Assembly: GCF_905404315.1 (NCBI RefSeq)
Contig: NC_066292.1
Location: 12,710,001-12,774,000 of the forward strand
DNA length: 64,000 bases
Direction of reading: 5' to 3'
Origin: Leptidea sinapis
Taxonomy: Eukaryota > Arthropoda > Insecta > Lepidoptera > Pieridae
Position 1 is the first letter of the stretch; every line of letters starts with the position of its first letter. The notes beneath the pieces were generated by a model. That model had not been told where the DNA came from. It searched no databases and worked only from the letters and a program-made list of their open reading frames with translations. Below are positions 23,311-34,807 of the stretch, piece by piece. The position numbers were made by a program, and so were the translations under genes.

Positions 23311-24660
23311 TGTATTGAACATGGCGTGTTTCCTGACCTTCTGAAGTATAGTAAAATTACACCAATATTTAAATTGGGACTCACTTCTGACCCGAATAAC
23401 TATCACCCTGTTTCGGTGTTGCCGACCCTTAGTAAAATTTTTGAAAAAATTATTTTAAGCCAAATGCTTACTCACTTTAACACTTATAAGTTACTTCATA
23501 AAAAACAATTTGGCTTTACTAGGGGACGCTCGACTACGGATGCAGGTGTTGAACTCATCAGGAATATTTTTGAAGCCTGGGAGGAATCACAGAATGCACT
23601 TGGTATCTTCTGTGATTTATCTAAGGCTTTTGATTGTGTCCAACATTCAACGCTGGTCAGGAAGCTATGCCATTATGGTATAAGATGATCTGCACTCGAT
23701 CTTCTGATCTCATATTTAAATAATAGGATTCAGAGGGGTGGTCAGAGGGTGGCAGGAGATCTCCTGGGACTCCTCTCAGTATGGGGGTACCACAAGGGTC
23801 TATTCTTGGACCCTTTCTCTTCCTAATTTATATAAATGATCTACCTAACCTTGTAGAAAAAAAACACAAGGTGGTATTGTTTGCGGATGACACTTCACTT
23901 ATATTCAAAGTGAAACCAAGCCAAGTTTTGTATGACGAAGTAAACAATGCTCTATCTGACATCGTGTACTGGTTTAGCGCCAATAACTTATTGTTAAATA
24001 ATCATAAAACCAAATATATTAAATTCACCGCGCCAAATGTCAAAAATGTAGATGCGAATATTTTATTAAATGGAGAGGTGGTAAAACCAGTGGAATCTGC
24101 TATATTTCTTGGCATTACTCTTGATTCCAAATTGCAGTGGGGCCCCCATATTGAAGGATTGGCGAATAGGCTTGGTTCTTCAGCATATGCGGTTAAGAAA
24201 ATTAGACGGTTAACTGACATAGATACGGCGAGATTAGTATACTTTAGTTATTTTACTTGTTATGCCTACTACTCGGTTGGGTCGAGTTAGTAAGTCTTTT
24301 GTTTGGCGATGTATATGATTCTACAATATGATCCCAAAAAATGTACAAAACAAATGTGTTACGAAATTTAAAAGAATTGTTAAAAAACGTTTGTGTGAGA
24401 AAGGTTATTAATTAATATTTATAGCATAAACGATTTTCTTAATGACACCACGGACTGGGAATGAAGCGAACACCCTCAGGCTCTTTAATTATAAATGTTT
24501 ATTGTACGATATTACATTGTAATCCATATTTTATATAAAAAAAAACCCGCTGAGTTTCTTGCGCCCATTCTTCTCAGGTCTGAGGCAGTCTCTTTTGAAT
24601 GGGTGGTAGATTTTGACGTTCAATAAGTGATTATAAATCCTATTTTGAATAAAAATATTT
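23311..24660 (+). mobile_element. LINE-X copy B, third segment (RT palm to 3' end)
   Basis: Continues from the TGTATT site: YSKITPIFKLGLTSDPNNY, LLHKKQFGFTRGRSTTDAG, IFCDLSKAFDCVQHS, GVPQGSILGPFLF and VLFADDTSLIF (catalytic Asp pair near 23885). A frame change at about 23689 and a deletion at about 24240-24300 break it. The C-terminus NMIPKNVQNKCVTKFKRIV can be read at 24330-24410 in another frame. The 3' UTR has a 28-nt hairpin (24550-24577) and ends TTTGAATAAAAATATTTGAAT. Confidence 0.85.
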
Positions 24661-24670
24661 GAATTAGAAT

Positions 24671-26085
24671 TTGAAAAGAAAAGTTAAAAAAATACTTTTT
24701 AAGCACGCTTCCATAACTATTGTTATGACCATTGTATTCTTCTCAAAAAGCTTACAGCACTTGGTATCCGTGACGATTTATACAATTGGTTTAAATCTTA
24801 TCTCTCTGATAGAAAACAGGCAACATGTTCTCAATGGCTACTGCTCATCTTGGAAAAATATACCTTCTGGGGTCCCTCAAGGATCATTACTAGGACCTCT
24901 GCTTTTTATAATTTTCATAAATGACATCGGACGATTCATTAAAAATTCGAATTACCTTTCGTTTGCATATGATATGAAAATTTTTGGTACAGCAAATAGT
25001 CAGACAGGTGCATTACGCATTCAAGAAGATTTGTATAGACTGGATGACTACTGTACCGTGTACAAATTAGACCTAAATGTATCCAAATATTTCTACATAC
25101 ATTATACTACTAAGCCTACCCCTTTCCCTTATACGTATATTTTAATAAAAACGTCTATCTGTGGTAAACGAAACAAGAGATCTAGGTGTTGTCCATGATA
25201 GCAAAATAACTTTCGTACCACATATTGATCAGGCTATCATTAAAGCGTCTAAAGCACTAGGTTTCATAATACGTACAGCCAAACCTTTCAAAAGTATGAA
25301 AACATTAAAAATTCTCTACTGTTCTTTCGTTCGCAGCCATCTTGAATATGGTTCACAAATTTGGAACCTAATGTATGCTGAAACATTAATCGAATTGAAA
25401 GGGTTCAGCGGAAGTTTACACGATATCTAGGCTTTAAGTTTAAAATACCTAATGTAAGCTATGAAGAACGCTGCAAGCGCTTCCACCTTCTACCACTTAA
25501 AGCTCGTAGAGATATTTCTGATATAATCACCTTAATCAAAATACTAAGTAGTATGATTGACTGTTCTATATTACTGACCAAAGTCTGTCTGGCAGCCCCT
25601 AGTAGAATGTTAAGACGTCATCCTATCTTTGCTGTACCATTCTGTCGCACAAATTATAGAAGGGACACATTTATTTTAAGAGCTATGCAGTCATTCAATC
25701 ATTTTTGTGACACGGATAATATTGATCTCTTTAACTCCAGTATTAATTCAATTAGAGCCCATTTGGTAAAACAATTTAGCAGTGATTAACAAATTAACAT
25801 TAGGAATGAAATTACTCTTTTTTGATCATGCTCTGGCGATAGGAGTGCGAGAAGATTTTATTTAATAATTTTATGAAGTTTTATTTAATAATTTTTAATT
25901 ATACTTGTGTTGTTTGTTTGTAATTAATATGTTAGATTTAATAATATTATACTTGTTCCTATGTACATGTGGAAGCCTATTATTAGCTCGAACGAATTAT
26001 GTTTGTTAATTATTTTAATGAATGTAAAACCAGCTGTTGGCTTTCTTAAAAATATTAAATAAAATAAAATAAAAAATATATAATT
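24671..26085 (+). pseudogene. LINE-Y, 5'-truncated Jockey-like RT remnant
   Basis: Frames carry LGIRDDLYNWFKSYLS, SGVPQGSLLGPLLF, FAYDMKIF, LGVVHDSKITFVPHID, CSFVRSHLEYGSQIWN and a C-terminus ending LVKQFSSD at 25789. The active-site box normally reading F/Y-A-D-D is FAYD here, so the enzyme would be dead even without the frameshifts at about 24830, 25160 and 25420. An (AAATA)-type run near 26055-26080 may be its tail. Confidence 0.8.
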
Positions 26086-26105
26086 GTACTGAAATATAGT
26101 TATTC

Positions 26106-26287
26106 TAGTATTTAAAGTATTATGTTAAGTATATGGAAAAATGTAAATATCTATATTTAAAATTCTTGTATTTATAGTATTAAGTTTTAAATTATATAGA
26201 AAAATGTAAATATCTTTATTTAAAATACTAGTATTTAAAGTATTAAGTTAATTTTATAAAACTATGTAAATATGTATATTTAAAGAG
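26106..26287. repeat. Three tandem copies of a 61-62 bp AT-rich unit
   Basis: Units start at 26106, 26167 and 26229 (T[AG]GTATTTA..AGTATTA) and contain GAAAAATGTAAATATCT and TTTAAA in register. It sits just 3' of LINE-Y, so it may be part of its 3' UTR. A second (AAATA)-rich run at 26355-26395 could be the true 3' tail. Confidence 0.8.
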
Positions 26288-26884
26288 ACTCATTCCTGCA
26301 GTCAAACTGTCAGAATAGTTTTGCAGGGTTTTGTTAACATTTGAATGTTATCATTTAATTAATAAATAAATAAATAATAAATAAAATAAAATATAATATT
26401 ACAACTACGTACTGGATTACTTGTATAAATATGTATATTACAACGCACTGTAGCTAGTGCCAAGTTTAGAGTGATTTGTTACTTGTAACAGAGAAATAAA
26501 ATCAAAATCAATATTATCTTAATTTCTACAGTATATTTATTAATAAGTTTGTGAAACACTGATTTATTTCCTCGTTTCATACAAAAATTGACTAATTGTT
26601 AATTGAAACAATATCTCTTATATAATTTTACATTCGTTAAAAATGAGAACAGAGATCAGAATTTAAAATGTTGCGAGAATTGAATTCATAACAGTCAAAC
26701 CAACTATAACTAGATTATAAACATATTGTGCAATATTCGGCTCAATGTTATTTAACAGTTCACACTTTGTCGCCAAAAATTACACATCAGTAATTCTGTA
26801 TTTAGTGTTTAAAATAATAACAAGTATTAAAACGAACATACATACTGATACTTATACATTACTGAGTCGATGAACATAAATTAT

Positions 26885-27085
26885 CATCATCATCATCAGC
26901 CGGAAGACGTGCACTGCTGGACAAAGGCCTCCTCCAAAGATTTCCAAGATGTTCGGTCCTGCGCTGCCCCCATCCAACGTATTCCGGCCGACCAACACTG
27001 CGTCCTCCGGTACGTGGTCGTCATTCGAGGACTTTACTGCCCCACCAGCCATCTGTCCGTCGAATGGCCTAAGGCGTAACGTAAT
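26885..27085 (-). mobile_element. RTE-type LINE C-terminal remnant
   Basis: On the minus strand: WPFDGQMAGGAVKSSN in one frame and the RTE-type WTDDLV / GRSVGRP / TSWKSLEEAFVQQCTS tail in another, ending in a TGATGATGATGAT run (26885-26900). Same family as 2296-2545, better preserved. Confidence 0.65.
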
Positions 27086-27274
27086 CACATAAACTCAAAG
27101 GTAAGCCCCAATACCCGATGACGCCACGCATATACCCACCCGTATGCAAAATTTAAATGAAGCTTGTATGTTTTTTAAAACATAATATATTTGAGGACTC
27201 ACAGAAGTATTAATTAACTTACCAAAATAATAATTATTTAACCAAAATTCGATTACTCACTCAATCAATTAATT

Positions 27275-27375
27275 TAAAAGTTCCAGAAATTTCTTAACAA
27301 TGAATGAAATACACAGTGTGTCACACAAAGAGCTTCCGGTCCATGCTGCGGAAATTGAACCATTAGTTTTAATCT
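27275..27375. repeat. Short repeat R1 (pair with 28830-28935)
   Basis: Shares TTAATT..AAAGTT.CC.AA, TAACAAT.[AG]ATGAAA.ACACA.TGTGTCAC and GC[GT]GCGGAAATT with 28830-28935. Identity is imperfect; the origin is unknown. Confidence 0.6.
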
Positions 27376-27429
27376 ACATTATTTTTACTCGTAAAATTAG
27401 ACTGGAGTATGTTTGAGAATTTCAACAAT

Positions 27430-27905
27430 TTTAAAAAGGCATAAAAGGCATTTATTTTCTCAAAATTGATTCCTTTAGAATTATTTTTGATGTCATTTCT
27501 TATACTACTAGATACTACTACCGCTTCGGAAACAAATGGCGCTCTGAGAGAGAAGAAGCGGCGCAAGAAACTCTCCCAGCATTCTTTTTTTTTGCGCTCT
27601 TTTCAATAAAAATATACAGTCATTTCTATCGCTCTAAAATAATCACAATCTAGTCCCAGGCTGTCCGATCATTTAGATACTCAGCAGTGGAGTAATAGGA
27701 TTTACGACAGAGCCATTTTTTTATAAAACATTTAAATTTATTTATAGATAATGGCTGAACAGTGGCTGGGACTTTATTATAGAAGTGTATACATTTACCC
27801 TTAAAGCTCTTATGTATCTTATGAAGCCTACTAGAATTAGTTACAAGCAATCCCTTATTTCTAGTGTTATAATAATGAAAATCACTATTAAGAGCAAAAA
27901 GGTGA
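27430..27905 (-). mobile_element. LINE 3' end with C-terminal RT codons
   Basis: On the minus strand the last codons read KIHKSFKGKCIHFYNKV, PLSINKFKCFIKKWL, then YLNDRTAWD and stop at about 27650, a C-terminus common in insect LINEs. Its 3' UTR carries the 28-nt hairpin (27548-27575) and then a tail (ATTTTGAGAAAATAAATGCC) that also occurs alone at 52425-52500. Confidence 0.75.
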
Positions 27906-27989
27906 CGATTAAGAGCAATTTTTCATTGTTTTATTAATAATTTATATAATAATATATAAATATATAATATTGACAACTTTTACACAAAT

Positions 27990-28212
27990 TCTCTTGCCCC
28001 AAACTAGGCATAGCCTAAACTATGGGCACAAGACAACGATATATTTAATACAATATACTTACTTAAACATACATAAATACATATAAACATCCATGACTCG
28101 GAAACAAACATCCATATTGATCATATAAATGATTGCACCTACCGGGATTCGAACCCGGGACCTCTTGCTTAGTAGTCAGGGTCACTGACCATTCAGCTAT
28201 ATGGTCGTCATT
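27990..28212 (-). mobile_element. tRNA-derived SINE, family S, copy 1
   Basis: The minus strand has a pol III B box GGGTTCGAATCCCGG (28144-28158 area) and an A-box-like start near 28195, followed by a body shared with 49603-49830 (ATATGGATGTTTGTTTCCGA, TAGGCTATGCCTAGTTTGG). Confidence 0.8.
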
Positions 28213-28829
28213 TAGAATACCACCTGCAGGGGTCATTAAATGGGGGTTGAAATACATAATATGTTACTGGCCAAACTACACAGCTTGTTTGTCTAAACAT
28301 AATTAATTTTTTTTTAACTAATTTAACCTTGTATAAAAAGATGCCCTGACGCCCTATGCAAGGCCTGAGGTTACTGAGGATGTGTTTTATTTATTTAAAC
28401 TAAGCTAGTACGTTTTGTGTTTATCACTATCTTGAAAACGTATATAAGTTGTACCTGTTAGAATGATATGTATTGTGAATCGAATTGGATGGGATACATA
28501 GATACTTATTATTGCAACTTTTGTACATGGACTAATTGAACTCTTAATTAAAGATAAAAACAGCTGTCATTTCAATAGAAGATAGAAGGTACCTAGCTCA
28601 TGACTGAAGATTGAATTAGTCGAAAATAATTTCTGACAAGCACCCTTTTAAAACATCAGTATTTGATATCCGGCCTTTTCTTTATGACAATAAGGACAAG
28701 ACGAACAGGACGTTCAGCTAACGTTAGCTCTAATTAATTGCATGAAACGAACCTGCAACCCGTTGCTTGACAGACAGTAATATGTGTGTTGCTTTTACGT
28801 AAACTACCTTAGAGTGACTCTAAATTTAA

Positions 28830-28935
28830 TTAATTAAAAGTTTCCAAAGTTTTATAACAATAGATGAAAGACACAATGTGTCACGCAACAAGTCTCCAGA
28901 CTTCGACGCGGCGGAAATTAAAACCAAACTTTTGA
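28830..28935. repeat. Short repeat R1, second copy
   Basis: Partner of 27275-27375 in the same orientation about 1.55 kb away. It could be remains of a duplicated or repeated mobile element. Confidence 0.55.
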
Positions 28936-29157
28936 CTATTTCATTTTGTTCGTTCACAGATTGACTATTTTATTTATTTACGGTGTGTATGGATGATGCA
29001 GCTACTGTTCTCAATAACTTTGGTATTCATTTACAATTACTTTTTTGACTTACTCGTGTAAGGCATTGACTATTTGACATTTGAGTATGTTTGTTGCAGC
29101 ACTTTACATTATATTGTAATTGAATATAATGATATAATATAAATCTTGATATAAAAG

Positions 29158-29320
29158 AGTCGCAATGAGTTTCTTGTTACTTCTTCTCATTAGAGCAACC
29201 CTTTACGAAGTCGCGGTAGATTCAACAGCAGGTATAATATTTTTTTTTGACATTCATAAGTGTCATCTCCGTGACCTACATATAAAGTACACCTATAAAG
29301 TGATTTTGATTTATTTGTTT
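29158..29320 (+). repeat. LINE 3'-end repeat H, copy 2
   Basis: Inverted match to 9803-9990 and 48745-48892, with the hairpin at 29164-29191 (AATGAG / CTCATT), then TGACATTCATAAGTGTCAT and GTGACCTACAT, ending near TTTGATTTATTTG. Confidence 0.65.
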
Positions 29321-29327
29321 TAAAACT

Positions 29328-29512
29328 CAGCTGAGTGTTAATGCTAAGCTTAGTATAATCTTTGATTTTGTCTTCAAAGTCATTTGACAGCTGCAATTAT
29401 GCTCAGCTTAAGCTAAGACAACCCAATGCAAAATCAAATTCGCATTTTATCACACTCAGCTACGTTTTACGTAAGTAAGAGTCTGACCAAAGTCTAAGTA
29501 CGCTCTATAGAT
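29328..29512. mobile_element. MITE family M, copy 1 (left end missing)
   Basis: It matches 62731-62948. The right end CAAAGTCTAAGTACGCTC then TATAGAT is the reverse complement of the left end of the other copy. The body has ACAGCT..AATTATGCT.AGCT. No coding. The left inverted repeat is absent here. Confidence 0.7.
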
Positions 29513-29519
29513 ATATTTA

Positions 29520-29836
29520 CCAGTGGGAGGCTCCTTTGCACAGGATGCCGGCTAGATTATGGGCACCACAACGGCGCCTATTTTTGCCGTGAAGCAGTAA
29601 TGTGTAATCATTACTGTGTTTCTGTTTGAAGGGCGCCGTAGCTTGTGAAATTACTGGACAAATGAGACTGAACATCTAATGTCTCAAGGTGACGAACGCA
29701 ATAATTGTAGGACCGCTCAGAGTTTTCGGGTTTTTCAAAAATCCTGAGCGGCTCTACATTTTAATGCGCTGGGCGTATCAATTACCATCAGCTGAACAAC
29801 GTACTCGTCTCGTCCCTTATTTTCATTAAAAAAAAG
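29520..29836 (+). repeat. Dispersed repeat Z, copy 3 (best preserved)
   Basis: Begins CCAGTGGGAGGCTCCTTTG and ends TCGTCTCGTCCCTTATTTTC then ATTAAAAAAAAG, as expected for a poly-A retroposon. Internal ATTTTTGCCGTGAAGCAG and AATCCTGAGCGG are shared with copy 2. No coding frame; probably a LINE 3' end. Confidence 0.75.
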
Positions 29837-30477
29837 ATCTCAGCCAAGCAGCTCGAATTTTTAGAGAACCAATAGTATTCCGAGGCCGTTTGTATTATTA
29901 TTTAGAATCGTGGACTCTCATCACGTAACCCCCGATTCATGTACCCGAATGCATTGTCGTTTGTATACCTCTTCCATGAAAAAAAAATATGTTTAATATT
30001 TTATCCAATGCAACGGTCACGCTCATACAATCATAACAAAACACGAGAATATATTCGCTATGTATTAAACTAAACATAAATATCTAACAATAAGTGTTAT
30101 GATGTAAATATGTTTTATTAAAATAACAATGCCGGTAACTAAGTGTTCTGGAACATTAAGAAATCACTCATTATTATATCCTTATGAGACGTCCTAACGT
30201 GCCTAATCTATCGGCTAATGTGTTCGTTGATATGAAAATGTACGTAAATTTTTATGTATAAGCTGCAGTCAGCAGCTATTTTTACATAAATTGTTTGCGA
30301 TATGGAAATATACACGAGTTCTAACAATTCCATTTTAAAATTACTGAATAAAAACTGACTTATATGTAATCATTACTGTAAACATAATTAGAAAAATAAA
30401 CCAAAACACAGTGTCAAAAAATTTTCTCACGGAAATAGCAAAACATGAGAAGTACTCCCCAACTACGAGAGTGGTGT

Positions 30478-30790
30478 GTGCACCAGGTAAGATGTCTGTT
30501 CTCGACGCCTGCGTATCCTTGAAGAACAGAACCTATCCATTCTCTGGCTGCGGGTAGCCTGTGATCAGCGATGATCATCCGCAAATCTACGCATACCTGT
30601 ACAGGTCCCGAAGCAGTAACAAAGAGCCGAGATTCCGTTTTGGTTCAGATCCCTACCGCAAAGATTGTGATTCCTGGTGATTTCAACGAACACCACGCCG
30701 AATACCTGGGTTATGAGGCTCATAGGCTCCTCATGAGGCTCTCCTCAGATCTCTATCTGTTCACCATTTCGCTTTAGCATATGGTCTGTC
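30478..30790 (+). pseudogene. LINE-P-related endonuclease remnant
   Basis: Broken frames read IYAYLYRSRSSNKE, KIVIPGDFNEHHAEYLG and HFALAYGLS, close to IYACVYRSHSGNAE and IVVLGDFNGHNAEWLG of LINE-P (6830-7010). The gypsy element inserts about 65 bp further on. Confidence 0.7.
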
Positions 30791-32082
30791 AACTGGCAAA
30801 ATGAATTGCGTAAATTTTTAATCTGTCTAAATAAATTTCAAATTTCAATCAGCCTGTAGCTGTACCTACAACCAATAATATCAATTAATACAAATGTCTA
30901 ATACCTAACTTGTAACGTAGCATTATAAATCGCAGAAATAGTAATCGTGCATAATAACTGTAATAAGCGTATGCCGAAAGATTCGTTCTGACAAGAACGT
31001 TTTATTTTATATAACGTAATATTAGCTCTGACAAGAACATTTAATTTTATATAACGTAATATTAGCTCTGATAAGAACCATTTCATCATGCTGTTCATCA
31101 ACTCATAGAATCATACAGACCAGTAGTCATCTCAGTGAAGTTTCAAGCATCGTACTTTCTCTCGACGATCGCAGACATACTCACGTGATCAGTCATATGC
31201 TCCGCGTTACACAACCGCACAGCAACGCCGAGCGTCCTCGAATGACGCGTCGGGACTCGGGCGTCGATCGCTATTCATGCAATTTTAATCAATGAGCAAT
31301 AGCGTAGGTGCGGAATGCTCATTGAGATCTTTTTTTTTTTTTGAGAGGAGGAAATACGATTACGTATTTACGCCCCGGAACGGGGCGTAATATGTCGGAC
31401 TCGACTGTCCGCGTAAGCGGACACCCCATACCGACTAAAACCTCTGTGCTGTTAGCAGCCCTGGCTTTCACAGCGAAGTAGGACGTGGGCCGTGGAGGCC
31501 GCAAAGACTACGCAACAACAGTCGCGGGGCGTCTCCTAAGGAGACTCGAACCTCAGACCGGCTGTGTGCTTGTGGGAAGGAGTGAGAATGAAAATGAAGA
31601 TGAAATGAAGATGAAATATGAAAAGGTGATAAGAACACACTCGCCGGCGAGTGTGGTGATGTTTTGTGTAATGTATGTAAGTGTGTATGTATGTGTTTAT
31701 GATTGTATGTATGTGTGTTTGTATGTATGTACGTAGTGTAAATATTTGTGTGCATGTATGTTTGTGTCCGTTTGTGGAGTGTGTTTGTGATTGTGTAAGT
31801 GGTGTATGTCAGTCCGTCAGTCAGTCCGTGTGTGAGTGAGTGAAGTGAAGCGATTACAGGACGAGAACTTACGTCTCGTCGGGTATCAAACCAATGTGTG
31901 GTGTATCTAGGGTGCGGGCCGCTGGCCATCGTCAGAGCGACGAGTGCCAGTGGTTTGCGGTGGTTGACCGCGCCTACGCCTGCGAAGGCGGTGTGTGCGT
32001 GTCTGTGTCGGTGTTTGTGTGGGTGTCGCGTTCGCGATGGTGATGTCGTCATCCGGGTCTACCGTTACGTGTCTGGGACGTC

Positions 32083-34807
32083 TTATTGGGTTGAGACTAT
32101 GGTAAGGGGGGCGTACCCGCATGCCTTCCTAACCAAGATGTTGGGATAGTTAGGCGCCTTGTCAAAGAAGCGTCGCGAGATCTCTTTAAAGTGTTGAGCT
32201 ATCGTCGGAAGCTCTAGGTCGCGGTGAAGGTCAACGTTTCGGATGAACCACGGGGCTCCGGTTGCCATGCGCGTGAATTTATTTTGAACTACTTGCAAAC
32301 GACGTAAGTAGCTCGGTCGGGTGTGTGCGAAAACGACGCTTGCGTATGACAGTATGGGCCGTACGATGGTTTTGTACAGCGTCACTTTGTGTTTGAGCGG
32401 AAGTTTGCTTCGCCCACACACAAGTGGATAAAGGCGACTGAGGACAAATCGGGCTCTATTGCATACCGTATCAATATATTTCTTGAAGTTCATATTGCTG
32501 TTGAACGTGACTCCTAAGTATTTGTAATCCTTCACCCACGGTATGGGTGTTTCATACAATTTAATGACGTCGGTCGGTCATTTTTTAACGCGGATGCTAT
32601 TCGCGTTACCGAAGAGTACCGCTGCACTCTTGGTGGGGTTCACTTCAATCCGCCATTTTCTGAACCAGTTGCCTAGTTCATCGACGGCGGCTTGAAGTAC
32701 TTTAATGTTCCTGCTCAAGGTTGAGCGGTTCAATAGAGCGGAGCCAAAGTAGAGTGCCGTGTCGTCAGCGTACTGAGCGAGCTGGACACTCGGAAACTTG
32801 GGAATTTCGCTCGTGAAGAGCGAGAAAAGAGTGGGAGAGAGGACTGAACCCTGTGGCACGCCAGACCTGATGGGTCTGGGTGAGGATAGGGTGCCCTCTA
32901 CTCGATATCGGAAGGAGCGATCAGTAAGGTAGGCTCGTATGATGCGCACGAGCCTGTCTGGCACTCCCAGTTGATACAGCTTGAATACTAAGCCGTTGTG
33001 CCATACCATGTCGAATGCCTTCGCGACATCGAAAAACACGGCTGCCGTGGTAGCGTGAAGTTGACGCCGTACGAGAATGTACTCGGTGAGTCGGTGAGCC
33101 TGCTGGGGACACGAGTGAGCGGTTCTGAATCCGAACTGTATGTTGGGTATCAGGTTGAGCTCCGCGATGTAATGATTAAGACGCGCGAGAATTAATCTTT
33201 CGTAAAGTTTCCCGATCGAGTTAATTAAGCTAATAGGCCTATAGCTACTCGGATTAGCTTTAGGTTTATTGGGTTTTGGGATACCGATAACAATGGAATC
33301 TTTCCATTGTTCGGGGAACGCGCTATTAGATAATAGAATATTAAAAATGGTAACCAATAAAGTAATAAGAGTCGAGGGTAGGATTTTAAGAACCCTATTG
33401 TTTATAGTGTCGGGCCCCGGGGCCTTCTTGGAGTGAAGCTCCTTAATGATTAGCTTCACCTCTTCGTAAGAGGTGGGTTTTATTACATCGCCTGAAGGGC
33501 TCAGAGCGGAGCGACGTTCAACTTCACGATCAACTTCGTCAACGTGTGTCGGGTCGGCTGCTGTATTTGGAGAGCACTGACTCTCGAGACTATCAGCGAG
33601 GCATTCAGCCTTCTCATCGTCATCGAGTGCCGGCTGCAGTCCCGGTCTGTCCAAAGGAGGCATGACAGTGGGAGACTTCTGTTTGAACGCGCAAGGCAGC
33701 TTCCAGAAAGCCACATGTGATGGCTTAAGGTTGCCGAGCAAGCGGTCCCAACGTTCGCCGCGGAGTTCCGCGATACGTTCCCGTACCACCCGCTGTAGGT
33801 TGCGGAGGTGGCGCCTATTCTCGACCGACGGATACCTGTCGTAAAGTCTAGTGGCTCTGTGCTTCTGTGTGAGTAAGTTCCTGACCTCTGGAGGCAGGTT
33901 TAGGCGATGCGGTTGTATCGTCGGAACCTGCCTGGAGCAGGCCTTGATCCTATTCTGTATATGTGACGTTACATGAGAGATAGCACTGTGAGCCGTGTCG
34001 ACCGAGTCGATGACGTCCGGTATAAGGTCAAGGTCGTCGGACTTGATAGACTCGAGATCCTTTTCCAGCCGTTGCCAGTCGATCACTGTTTTCGTCGGTG
34101 GTTGAAAGTTAACCGGTGGGCCTAGATTTAGGACGACGGGCCGGTGGTCTGACTCTAATTCGTGAAAAACCTCGATTGAATTTACATTGAGCGTTACGTT
34201 CTAAAGTAACGCAACGTCTAGTATGTCGGGTCGCGGGCGCGACGTTATCCGGATAATGTGTTGGTTCATCGGGTGCTATTACTGAAAAGTTCAGCGTGTC
34301 TGTCAGCGAATCTAATAAGATTCCGTTTCTATTTGTGGCTCTTCTGTTCCAGCTGGGGTGTTTGGCGTTAAGATCGCCACCCACTATGACTGCAGCCCCG
34401 TGGCCGAGTAATGCTTCTATATCTGTATATAATACTTTTTTGTTGGGCGGAAGATAAGCTGAAATAACAGTGATCGGCTGGTGATTCGCCATACTGACCC
34501 GGATGGCAGAGGCCTCGATGTTAGTGAGGACCGGAGGATCTATAGGTATACAGTGTAGAGACCTTTTAAAATAAATGAGGGTGCCGCCCATACGGGTGGT
34601 GCGATCATTCCTGACTAAGTTATAATTAGCGATACGCGGATCGCGTATACGTGGTTTTAGAAATGTCTCTTGCACTAAGAATAGGTCTAATGTATGTTCG
34701 TGAGCGAACTCCTTCACCAAGTCTAGTTGAGGCTTAAGGCCTTGGGCGTTAAAATACGCTATACGGAGCGTATGTGGTTTAACCCGTCCGCTTACGTAAT
34801 TAGGCAT
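32083..34807 (-). pseudogene. Jockey-L ORF2, minus copy, three lesions
   Basis: It aligns with 15361-18102. Differences that break it are one extra base near 34237 (GTCGCGCCC against GTCGCGCA), TAG in place of AAG at about 34207, and TGA replacing an Arg codon at about 32590 (KK*PTDVIKLY). Endonuclease (GGDLNAKHPSW) and RT motifs (QYADDTALYF, 32759-32776 area) are otherwise kept. It retains about 80 bp near the 3' end of the ORF that the plus copy has lost. Confidence 0.85.
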
